Shown in pieces: positions 10,256 through 19,277 of a DNA stretch of 64,000 nt; positions within the stretch are counted from its first letter, which is position 1, and each line of letters begins with the position of its first letter. The DNA is taken from NCBI GenBank assembly GCA_043228905.1, contig JBHGNT010000003.1, positions 5,704,001 through 5,768,000 of the forward strand, in the 5' to 3' direction. Under the pieces are notes generated by a model that was given only the letters and a program-made list of their open reading frames with translations, was not told where the DNA came from and did no database searches. This DNA is from Azolla caroliniana (taxonomy: Eukaryota; Polypodiophyta). Position numbers and translations under genes: made by a program.

Positions 10256-10996
10256 ATGGAAAGGGGCGTGAGTGGCATTTCGGGCATGATTGTCCTAAAC
10301 TCACAAAACTACTCAGACTGGAATATCAAAATGGAAGATCTTCTAATAGTCAAAAGTCTATATGAGCCTATAGAAAGGAAGGATATACCGGTAGGGGTAA
10401 TAGAACCTGAGTGGAAACTCTACATAGAAAGGCGGTAACTGTAAGACAATGTGTGGACATTAGTGTCCTACAACATGTAGCAAGTGATACCAATGCCTTC
10501 GAGTTATGGCATAAACTCGTTGCCCTTTACGAAAAGAAAAATGCCTTAAATAAAACTTCCCTAATGAGGAAAATAGTGAGACTAAAGTACGTAGATGGGG
10601 AGAGCAGTGTAGAGCACATCAATACTTTCATGGGACTGGTGAATTAGTTAGCATCAGCGAAGTTCCCGTTAGATGATACTATGCAAGCCACACTACTACT
10701 ATGTACTCTATCGGATAGTTGGGAAAACCTAATAGTGACACTCAGTACCTCATGTAAAGAAGACAACCTACCTTTACAAGTAGTAAAGACAAGTACTTTA
10801 AATAGACCTGACAAGAAGAAAGGATAAAAGTCTTGTGTCTCAATCGAAAGCTAATGTGACACAATAACTTAGTAGAGGAAAAAGCAAACACAAAAGTCCC
10901 GAAAATGGAGATAGATTTTATGCAAGGTCGAAATCTAAAGGAAGAACTACATGCTTCTATTGTGGGAAGTGTGGTCACTTCCAAAAGAATTGTCAC
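10256..10996 (+). pseudogene. Copia gag, decayed and truncated
   Basis: The start ATG lies about 25 bases after the LTR. The protein begins with a typical copia gag N-terminus (GISGMIVLNSQNYSDWNIKM). A frame change occurs near 10435, and a stop replaces a codon after FMGLVN near 10647. A CCHC knuckle (CFYCGKCGHFQKNC) is readable near 10950-10990, after further stops. Immediately after the knuckle, at 10997, the sequence switches to a duplicate of the Roco gene. The remainder of the copia polyprotein is absent. Confidence 0.85.
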
Positions 10997-11950
10997 CATG
11001 AAATGCAGGGAAAGATGTTGGAGGCCCTTGCTTTTTTTGAGGCCACTCAGAAGACCATGAGCATCAATGGATCCATCTCCTCCATGGATGAGTAGGCTCT
11101 GAGGTGTGGCATCCTGATCAGCGAGATTCTTGAGGTCCAGGAGATGGACGGCTTGGCGGCGGCCGTGAGGATGGCCATCCGTTGTTGTTGTTCTGCAATA
11201 TCTCCTAAATCCAGCATCATGTCTCTGCTGCCCCATTCCCAAGCTTGTTTCCAACTGACGTTTGAATTAGCATAATATGACCAATATGCTATTCTGTCAT
11301 TGTCTTAGATGAGGAAGAGGTTCTCAACATTGGCGAGATAATTTAAGAGATTATGAGAGGTTGAGGTTGAGATTGAAGAGAGGTTGAGTAGAGCTGCTCT
11401 CGTTTTCTCGACCTCATCTCTGATCTCATTGGAGTCTCACTCCTAATGGATGAATTGGTGTGGGGGTGGGAGGAGGTGAGGCTTCTCCATAAGATTGAAT
11501 GAATGAAAGAAATGAAAGATCGTATTAAAGTGAAAGATGAATTATGCATACTTTATATCTCATATGTATATGAAAGTGACGGTTCTAATACCAAAAGTCA
11601 TATGATGAATTAAATGGGTTTTAGCCAAAGTTTACATTAACATAATCTTCAATCAAACTAAGTTTAGCTACAACCATAACATTTATTAAAACTCTCTCTC
11701 TCGCTCTTATTTGGTTGGGCCCCATTTAGTTGAAACAAGGTTCCTCATCCCCTTGTGGACGGAACAATGTCATTACACATGTCCATTTTTTGTGGCTTTT
11801 GGCACCATTTTCTCTCACATTGGGTATTTACGTGCACCATAAAGTCAAAGGCCTTGAGCATATTTTTAGACTTTCACAACCCATTGCCGTGTTTCCTTCT
11901 CCCCTCATTGACTTTTGATTATTCTCTAAGGAAATATGGATAAGATCTTG
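10997..11950 (-). pseudogene. Duplicated fragment of the Roco gene 5' end and upstream DNA
   Basis: From CATGAAATGCAGGG at 10997 this stretch parallels the Roco locus from 22605 onward in the same orientation. It covers part of the LRR-coding exon with small deletions, the block around GAGGTTCTCAACATTGGCGA matching 22990-23020, and then the non-coding upstream region, with a match to about 23940 (for example CCGTGTTTCCTT). It carries stops and indels and has no GTPase part, so it cannot encode a working protein. It is antisense to the copia gag that precedes it. Confidence 0.8.
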
Positions 11951-12290
11951 GCCATCTTGTTGTCCATCTATAAACATGATGGTGTATGTAAATCAGTTAA
12001 CAATAGAAATGTAAAATGCAAAAGGCTTGTTTTATATTTGTAAAATTAAGACCAATATTAAAATCTAGATAATTGTGTAATTAGGCTCATTATACATATG
12101 CATATTAGTTAAGAAGGTCTGAGGCTCGATTGTTGGCCACTACAAGCACAATGGCATAAAGTAAATATGCATTTGGCGTAAAATCAATAAAAACAACTTG
12201 TGCGTATTAGTAAACATCAAATAAAATCAACATTGCTAAACAACATCACCAATGGGCAAGCCATCATAGCTATGGCGATGCTCATGTTGT
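11951..12290. other. AT-rich intergenic stretch
   Basis: I see no coding potential, clear repeat or RNA gene here. The sequence is AT-rich and lies between the Roco duplicate and a short plus-strand ORF. Confidence 0.5.
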
Positions 12291-12333
12291 CGTGACCGTC
12301 TTCTTGGGAAGCCGAGCTCGCTCCGCTTTGGAT

Positions 12334-12549
12334 ATGAGATTCATTGCCAGCATACTTCTAGCATTATGGACAGTAATCTCTCAGCATAGTAATAGACATA
12401 GATCCAATCACAACCAATACCAATCCAAAAATCATCCCCAATCCAAGTACATTCACCATGAGAATATGCATCATGGATATGGTGCTCCATTGAGGCCTGC
12501 TTGTACCAATAGAATGATTAAAGTGTGGATGGGGAAGATGAGGATGTGA
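12334..12549 (+). CDS. Short ORF with signal-peptide-like N-terminus, unrecognised
   Basis: An ATG at 12334 opens a 71-residue frame. Its first 17 residues (MRFIASILLALWTVISQ) look like a secretory signal peptide. The middle is rich in His, Asn and Gln, and the end is basic with a single Cys (APLRPACTNRM). This outline resembles a small secreted peptide precursor, but I recognise no known family motif. No promoter or splice signals stand out, and the ORF lies between repeats. It may be chance. Confidence 0.2.
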   Translation: MRFIASILLALWTVISQHSNRHRSNHNQYQSKNHPQSKYIHHENMHHGYGAPLRPACTNRMIKVWMGKMRM

Positions 12550-12882
12550 ACAGAATCACGAGAGGAAGCATGCACAAAGAGAAACATAGTGAGAGAGAGA
12601 GAGAGAGAGCTCTATCGGTAATGGAATTGAGCATAACTATATGCGTTGGAAAGCCCTCGATTAGAGCTTCGTAACAAGATATAGCAAGTTAAATTTGGTG
12701 GTCTCTGTAAGAAGCAACAATTAAAATAAGGTCGTGTGTTGTTGACATCCACATACTCAACACACATTGTGGGTCTTCTATTGTATTCATCATCTTCGAC
12801 CTCTTCAATCGGGTGAGTTCCGGTTATCTTTCTTGTTCATGGAATTTTCTTTTTATCTTGGATCACTATCACATCAAGAATA

Positions 12883-13875
12883 ATGGATATAAACATGAAT
12901 TCCTCTCAAATTGTGGGGGAAAATGATATGGAAACAATTGATCCAAAGAAGAGTAATGTGATGGTTGAATGTAATCGTGAAAGGGAAGACATTGGAAGCT
13001 CTAAGAGGTTTAAAGACATTGAGGAAATTAATGAGAAAAAAGCGACATATGCCGAAGTAATACATGTAGATGAGGTTGACAAGGATCATTGTAATTGGGA
13101 TAATTTATCGGGAATTGCCAATACCTTATTGTCTGATATTGTGGAAGAAAATGAAAATGCAGCGAAAGAATGCAATGATGTGGATGTTGATGCTAAGGCA
13201 GTGTTGCAATCTTTTGATGTATTCTATGATCGTGCGGTTATATTGTTTTTTACCTGGAAACTCCCATACATTAATTGGATTAAACAATGGTTGAACACAA
13301 TCGTGTCACCAAATTGTGTTGAAAATATATATGCAGGACCACCAGGGTTTTATGATGTAGTGTTTCATTCACCGGAACATCGAAGTGCAGTGTTGGCTAA
13401 AGTTCCTGTGTTTTTTGATAAACGATTAGTGCATGTAATGCAATGGTCCCCCGTTGTGGACTATCATGCTTTGTTGAAACAAGAATGCCTTGTTCGGGTA
13501 ACAGTGGATTGTAAGCATGCTTTTTTATGGCCACTTTTACTAGAGTTGATGAGTCAAGTGGGTAAAGTGTTGGTATCTCCACATGCAAATGCTACAAATA
13601 AGTGCAGATTTTGTGTGTTATGGGTTACAAGTCGTAAGAGGCCAGGATGGGTGCGTATGAACACACCTGGAATGAAAAGACTTTGTTTTAAATTGAAGTG
13701 GGAGACATTTGCAAGTCACTGTTTTGGATGTGGTGAATGGGGTCACTTTATGGCAGAATGCCATCGTCATTGCCCTTCAACTATAGAGGTTCCTAATGAA
13801 GGGAAAGGTAAGGAAGGATTTGGGAGAGATGTTGGTGTGTCAGATATGGTGGTTGTTATGGATGAAGGAACATAA
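12883..13875 (+). CDS. LINE ORF1 (DUF4283-like, CCHC zinc knuckle)
   Basis: This 330-residue frame is open from ATG to stop. ORF1 of plant L1 elements is an RNA-binding protein that packages the element RNA. Residues about 100-250 resemble the DUF4283 region of these proteins, and a CCHC knuckle (CFGCGEWGHFMAEC) follows at about residue 285. The N-terminus is acidic and rich in Asn and Lys, without a recognised domain. It precedes the decayed endonuclease ORF by about 0.5 kb, which fits ORF1-ORF2 spacing. Although intact, it depends on a broken ORF2. Confidence 0.8.
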   Translation: MDINMNSSQIVGENDMETIDPKKSNVMVECNREREDIGSSKRFKDIEEINEKKATYAEVIHVDEVDKDHCNWDNLSGIANTLLSDIVEENENAAKECNDVDVDAKAVLQSFDVFYDRAVILFFTWKLPYINWIKQWLNTIVSPNCVENIYAGPPGFYDVVFHSPEHRSAVLAKVPVFFDKRLVHVMQWSPVVDYHALLKQECLVRVTVDCKHAFLWPLLLELMSQVGKVLVSPHANATNKCRFCVLWVTSRKRPGWVRMNTPGMKRLCFKLKWETFASHCFGCGEWGHFMAECHRHCPSTIEVPNEGKGKEGFGRDVGVSDMVVVMDEGT

Positions 13876-14403
13876 TCTAGAGCAGGCTATAAAGAGGTTT
13901 CACTTCAAGGTTTGGGCCCTAAGAATAAGGGAACTCCATCTATGGATATGGAAAAACAAATTTTGGTGGTTATAGATAAGGGGAAAAACTGTTGGATAGA
14001 ACTAGTAATGATGTTGTTGTTGAAAAGGATTGGCATCAAGTTAAGGGCAAGTCGAAGGGCAAATCAATGAATATGCAACGTAATAGTTTGCCCACTACTT
14101 GTGGGACTACTTCGAAAAGTAATTCTGGAACTAGGGAGGGTCCTCGAAAAGGTCCTTGGCAAAGACAATTTAGGGATAAGGGATTACCCCTTCACCTTTA
14201 ATTTGATTCATTGGGATAGGTTGTTAATTCATCGAATTCTCGAGGTTTCCGTCAAGCGGGAGAACCTAAACAAAAGAGTTCGATAGACAACACTAATGAT
14301 GTGGTGCATGAAAATCCATATGCAACATTGGAACATGCTTTGACTAGTTTCATGACATCGGTTGCTCTAAAGGAGCAAGTGCACCCATAACATTGTTGAT
14401 TGA

Positions 14404-15290
14404 ATGAAAGTGGTAACATGGAATGTGAGAGGAGCATGTTCTCCTCATAAGAAGTATTTATTATGGCAAATTGTGTTAAGTAAAGAATGGGATATATTAT
14501 GTGCAGTTGAGCATACGTGTCATGAGTTAGCAGGATCCATAGTTCATTTGCATGGATATTCATCATTCTATGCAGGACATCTTAATAATTATTATTCAGG
14601 TGTGGTATTAATTGTTCGGGATAAATATTATCCTCGGGTGGTGCATAATGATCCTTATGGTTAGTTTTTGGTTCTAGAAATCACTTTTTTTGGCGAGGTT
14701 GTGTGGGTGGTTGGGATTTATGCCCCTAACCAAGCCACTCAATGTATTGCATTATGGGGCTCACTCCATCAAACCCTATGTGTGGGCCGCCCAGGATTAC
14801 TTATGGGTGATTTTAACATGTGAGTTGATGCATCTCAATCTACGTCTGAACATTCAATCATGGATGATCCTGAGCAACTTGCTTGGGATTCATTGACTAT
14901 GGAGGTTCTGAAGTTGGATGTTTAGACATGGTTGCATGGGAATGATCCATGTTTTACTTTCCAATCCGCTCAACATAGATAAACATGGAGTCGGTTAGAT
15001 AGAATGTATGTGATGCACAATGATTCTTTTTTACTGACATCACTTCATATGACAGTTTTACAAGATGTAGGAACTTCAAATCACTTTCCTATTTGTTTGG
15101 AGTTTTGTGGTCATGCAATTGACATGTATAAATTGTTACTTGGAAAGCCTCCATTACGCTTTAACTCTTCTCTTTTGCTTCAACCTCACTTTGATTCTCT
15201 CATGGAGCAAATTTTGGTAAATTTTTGACAAGAAGTGAATCTTCAAGGAGTTAAAGCATGAGATATCACATTACGAAATATTAAGATCAT
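14404..15290 (+). pseudogene. LINE ORF2 endonuclease domain, decayed
   Basis: The ORF2 start reads MKVVTWNVRGACSPHKK, the typical first strand of an APE-type LINE endonuclease that nicks target DNA. Later motifs are present across several stops: a Glu in AVEHT, the VGIYAPN strand and the GDFNM motif near 14815. The final catalytic S/D-H site reads SNHFPI near 15080, so the Asp is lost. Stops near 14662, 14822 and 14924 show inactivation. Confidence 0.85.
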
Positions 15291-15795
15291 TCATCATGGG
15301 AGCACAACAATTAAGCCTTTATGGTGGCAATTACTAAATGGATGTATTTCACTTAGGAATCCAGGCTCTACATGTGTTCAACACTTGGTTACCTCATGAC
15401 AAGAAGCACTCTTGTTATGTGGATGGAAACCATCATCAAGTAGAGAGCATTGTAATTCTTTGCAAAAAGAGTTACTTGTGTCTTCTCGGTTATTATGTTG
15501 GCCAGGAAAGGAGAGATTGCGCTCTCAATTTAATCGTTTGTTTCGTTTGGGGGTCATAGAGGTGGGAGATATAGTTGAGGCTCCATCTCAAATAATTTTG
15601 GAGTTTGTTGAAGCGCGACATATATTACGCATTCCGCCTAATTAGGGGTTTATTTGGCAACTAAAAAATATTCCATTGATGCAAGGTCCCTTACCTCTAC
15701 AAACAGGAGAACAATCGTTGATTGATTGGTATTTAAAGGGACAAATATCGTTGTTACAAGTGACTACTAGTTTCCACAACTTAGTAAAAGAATCT
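15291..15795 (+). pseudogene. LINE ORF2 pre-RT linker, decayed
   Basis: This region continues the ORF2 frame after the endonuclease with frame changes (for example the RSQFNRLFRLGVIEVGDI segment near 15520). It has no catalytic motifs. It stops at the tRNA-like copy, and the RT palm expected next is absent. Confidence 0.5.
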
Positions 15796-15876
15796 CGACA
15801 ATTGCAAGATTTGAACTTACAAGGGCGAACCCATATGATTTCAAGTCAAACGTCTTAACCACTTGGCCAAATTGCC
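15796..15876 (-). pseudogene. tRNA-Ser(UGA)-like pseudogene
   Basis: The minus strand has a 7-bp acceptor stem (GGCAATT with AATTGTC, one G-T pair), a D arm, an anticodon loop CTTGAAA giving UGA, a long variable arm and a T arm. The D and anticodon stems contain mismatches. It is 81 nt and shares its 3' flank with the better copy at 16361. Confidence 0.7.
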
Positions 15877-16360
15877 ATATTTGGTTGGCTTCTACCATGA
15901 AATAGTACAACTATTAATATTTTGGGCAATCCGTCTAATGATTATCTTAGTTGGCGTTATGTTAATGCAAAAATATTCGGTTATATTAGGAAGTTTTGAA
16001 AATATGGAGTCGGGCTAATATTGACACATTTGGCTCTAGGGGTTAAATATTCATGATAGATGTCGCCTCTCTAAATTGGGATATGTATTGGTTTGCCACA
16101 CAATGACTCAATGTAAATCAACGATGGCAACATCAAAGATTCTAAAAGAAAGTCTAGAAATGTAGGATTCCAAGCTCCAAGAAGCAAACATTTGATTTTG
16201 AATCAACCACCATAAGTAGTCGGGAAAATGGTTTCTAGTTTTCATGAATCGATTTGAGTATTGTGCACACTAAAATGTTGGAGATATTATCTATCTAAGC
16301 TAGATAATAAGCAAACCAAAAACGCACGAAGGAGTAGTTATTCTTAAGGGAAAAGAATGT
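15877..16360. other. Non-coding stretch between tRNA-Ser-like copies
   Basis: I see no gene here. Words such as TCTATCTAAGC near 16290 recur at 16510 on the other side of the second tRNA-like copy, suggesting local duplication. Confidence 0.45.
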
Positions 16361-16441
16361 CGACAACTGCAGGATTCGAACCTACGAGGGCGAACCCATT
16401 TCATTTCAAGTCAAACGCCTTAACCACTCGGCCAAGTTGTC
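16361..16441 (-). tRNA. tRNA-Ser(UGA)-like gene
   Basis: The 81-nt minus-strand sequence folds as a class II tRNA. The acceptor stem GACAACT/AGTTGTC is perfect, the D stem is GCC/GGC, the anticodon loop CTTGAAA gives UGA, the variable arm pairs GGG with CCC, and the T loop is TTCGAAT. One G-G mismatch breaks the anticodon stem. TTTT follows shortly downstream as a possible pol III terminator. It could be a real tRNA-Ser gene or a recent pseudogene; a decayed duplicate lies at 15796-15876. Confidence 0.65.
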
Positions 16442-16570
16442 CTATTTTGCAATTAATGATAGTTACATATTTTAGTATTATTTCGAATTAAATGTTGCAA
16501 ATATTATCTATCTAAGCATGCTAATAAAGCAAAAAACAGGACAATTATAAGTCTTTATTTTTTGGGTAGC

Positions 16571-16708
16571 GATACAATTTAGCCCCTTTCTCCAATCCCT
16601 GGGGAACCTAATATTAACACATGGGACATTAAAAGTCATGATACGATTTAGCCCCTTTCTCCAATCCCTGGGGAACCTAATATTAACACATGGGACATTA
16701 AAAGTCAT
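16571..16708. repeat. 69-bp tandem duplication (two copies)
   Basis: The unit starting GATACAATTTAGCCCC is repeated at 16571-16639 and 16640-16708 with only one difference that I could see. Because 69 is a multiple of three, a minus-strand frame shows a repeated 23-residue peptide, but there is no reason to think it is coding. Confidence 0.9.
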
Positions 16709-16827
16709 GTTTCCTCTATGGGAGTCTTGCTAATGCTTCCGAAATGGTTGCTTTGTTTCACAACAAATATCCCCATAAGCAAAGTCTGAAATCTTGTCTT
16801 CCAACCAATGGAACTCGTTGTCGAAAA

Positions 16828-17360
16828 GGGGGGATAATGTCATGAAGACATACATTTTGGCCTTACAAGGATTCAAGCCCAAGACGTCTTGGTCTATACG
16901 TTAGACCTTTAACCATTATAATAACATATATGATATATATTTATAATAAATATATTATTAGTTATTACAAGAGATATAGAGTATTCTAGAAGAATCTAGA
17001 GTATTCTAGAACATTCTAGGATATTCCATGATTATATTAAATATCATAAATATCTAAAATATCCTAAAACATTCTAGAATACTCCATAAGGACCTATAAA
17101 TAGGTGTCTATTCATTCATCACAACTCATTCGGTTCAACACCAATGTTTAGCCGTTAGCCTACTCTTTGTAACCTTGTTTCCTGAAAAGAATAGCGTGTG
17201 GAAGCAATAGAAAACTGAACATAGAAAATACGCAGGTTGTAATGTAGCGGAAGGTGAGCGTATATGTGTATGTGTATAATAGCAGAGAGACAGAGACAGA
17301 GACAGAGACAGAGATAAACAAATGTATATATCATATTATCAACACAAGATACATCCAACA
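16828..17360. other. Possible degraded LTR/SINE-like stretch with (GACAGA)n
   Basis: A B-box-like tRNA motif (minus strand, near 16870-16900) is followed by a TTCTAGA-rich tract and CCTATAAATAGG at about 17092, an LTR-promoter-like TATA block. A (GACAGA)n microsatellite lies near 17287-17315. I cannot define termini. Confidence 0.35.
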
Positions 17361-17514
17361 TTAACTAAATTACAATGGTTTGGTTTATATACCAACTAAG
17401 CTAGGGCAAGCGCCCTTTCTACTATTTACAAAACTAGCCTGGAATGTTAATAAGCTAGTGTGAAACCTATCTATGGGAAGTTGAGTTCGATTCTCAACAG
17501 GACCATTATGATAG

Positions 17515-17870
17515 GTCATACACTCGCTAAACTATATGGTGCAGTAATGGAAGCGGAGCTCAGCGATTATATGGAAACATTAAGTCTTTGAGCACTTGAG
17601 CAGGCTGGCTTTAGACGAGCCTTCTCCACTATTGACCATATCTTCACACTTAGGTGCTTAATTGACCAGACGAACACTCGTAAGAAAAAACTATATTCTT
17701 GCTTTGTGGACTTCCACAAAGCCTTTGACACAGTTCCTAGGGAGAAGTTGTTTGATAGACTTAAGAGCTTGGAGATACCAAATGACATGATCTGGGCCAT
17801 TTATGCCCTATATGAGCAGGTCTCTAGGTACGTTGTCGTGATGTTTTCGACGCATAGTGTGAAACCACCC
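17515..17870 (+). pseudogene. Reverse transcriptase fragment of a second non-LTR type
   Basis: The plus strand reads as RT fingers and palm: a TIMIGHTLAKLYG strand, QAGFRRAFSTIDHIFTLR and FVDFHKAFDTVPREKLF (motif A, with the catalytic Asp in FVDF). One stop interrupts it near 17589. The wording differs from the L1-type RTs elsewhere in the window, so it seems to come from another LINE clade. It ends near 17870 before the palm DD motif, so it is only a fragment. Confidence 0.8.
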
Positions 17871-18389
17871 TCAAAAGAGAATAAAATAGTGGTCCAAATA
17901 AACTAATTTTCTTAGGTCAACTATAGTAATAAATGAAAGGATAAAAAGTTAGATGAGGTTTTCGAAAATAGACAAAAATAGAGAAAAAGATGGCAAAAGA
18001 AAAGCTAGCCGTGGATATGAGGAACAAGGTCGAGTAAATAGCTCATAATTTCCTCGTCAAATGTCCAAATTAGAAAAGAAAAGATGCATAAGAAAGCTAA
18101 CGTAAAGAGCTTTCGAAGAATATCTTGCATGTGAAATTTGAGGCTAGAAAACAGAAATAGTGAGGAAACAGGAAAAGTCGACTCATATAGACAAGCTTTT
18201 TTTTAGGGGAAAATGGCAGGCAAACCTAAACCTATAAATAAGAACCTATTCTAGAGAAGAAGGAGGGGGGAGAAGGAACACAGAAGCTCTATTCAATTGG
18301 AAAGCGGAAGAAGAAGGATCAACAACATCGAGAGGCATCATCAACAAAGAAACTCCTTCTATATTCCACTCTCTTCAAATCTGATCATG
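17871..18389. other. Non-coding AT-rich stretch
   Basis: The sequence is A-rich on the plus strand with no ORF, RNA or clear repeat that I can support. It separates the RT fragment from the LINE zinc-binding end. Confidence 0.4.
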
Positions 18390-18658
18390 GGTGGTGGCAA
18401 ATCTTACAACGTAGTTGACATTCTAAATTGCCACTTGTAGCAAAGGTCTTCATTTGGAGAGTTTTGATTGGAGGACTGCCTTTGGGATTAGCTCTAAAGC
18501 GTCGTGGATTAGCAACGAGTAATTGCTTTTTTTACATTGTTCAAATGGAAGATAGTACTCATCGATTTATACAATGTCCGATTGCTTCTCAGATTTGGAG
18601 TTACATTTCTCAAATTTGGCAAGTTTTATCACGGTGTTATTTAACACCTAGATAGTGG
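18390..18658 (+). pseudogene. LINE ORF2 C-terminal zinc-binding domain (zf-RVT)
   Basis: The frame around 18428 matches the RT-associated zinc-binding domain at the end of plant LINE ORF2: AKVFIWRVLIGGLPLGLALK, then a Cys-containing segment and the STHRFIQCPIASQIWSYI block. It stops at 18655-18658. It probably belongs to the same LINE as 12883-15795, displaced by the inserted material. Confidence 0.8.
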
Positions 18659-19019
18659 GTGTTTGCACAATTTACACAGGTGGACCCAAAATCAAAGATG
18701 GAGATTGTTTTTCTATTTCTGAGATATTGGGAATTGCGTCATAATTGGAATATGTGCAACGCTTTTTGTATTCAATGGTAGACATGGAGTGAAAGCATAT
18801 CTACGAAAGTTGAAGGGAGTACTAATGTGGCAATTTTCTTTATTGGAACAAGTGGAAATTCTTTCCTCGGTAGAGTGTTCGTCTTGCCTATTAGCAATTC
18901 AACATGTTCCACTACCCATGTAGTGTAGTGTGGTTAGTGTGTGACCATACTCCATTGTCACACGTATTATAAGTAGTGTTTTTCACACACATTTATTAAT
19001 ATAATTGTGTGTTTTCACC

Positions 19020-19023
<4 letters not shown>

Positions 19024-19075
<52 letters not shown>

Positions 19076-19078
19076 TAC
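19024..19078. repeat. (GA)n microsatellite
   Basis: A run of AGAGAG about 50 bases long lies between the LINE end and the Roco gene 3' end. Confidence 0.95.
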
Positions 19079-19277
19079 GACTTTGATCAAGTGAAAGACA
19101 TGCACTCGGTGCAACATACCTAGAAAGAAAATATTAATTTCTTTTAGCTACAAAGCCCATGTAGGGGTAGTGAAGGAATACAAAAGTTTTCACGAAATGT
19201 AAGCTTTCCAAACCAATGAGAAAATGTTAATGATCAAAATGCTTATAGAAGGATATACTTTAGCCTTGTGGAAACGA

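Larger units (their letters stand above)
12883..18900 (+). mobile_element. L1-type LINE, internally disrupted
   Basis: The plus strand carries the parts of a plant L1-type non-LTR element in order: ORF1 with zinc knuckle (12883-13875), an endonuclease start (14404), the pre-RT region to about 15860, and a C-terminal RT zinc-binding domain (about 18390-18658). The central RT is missing. Between 15877 and 18390 lie tRNA-like copies, a 69-bp tandem repeat and an RT piece of another LINE type. No poly(A) tail or target duplication was found. Confidence 0.75.
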
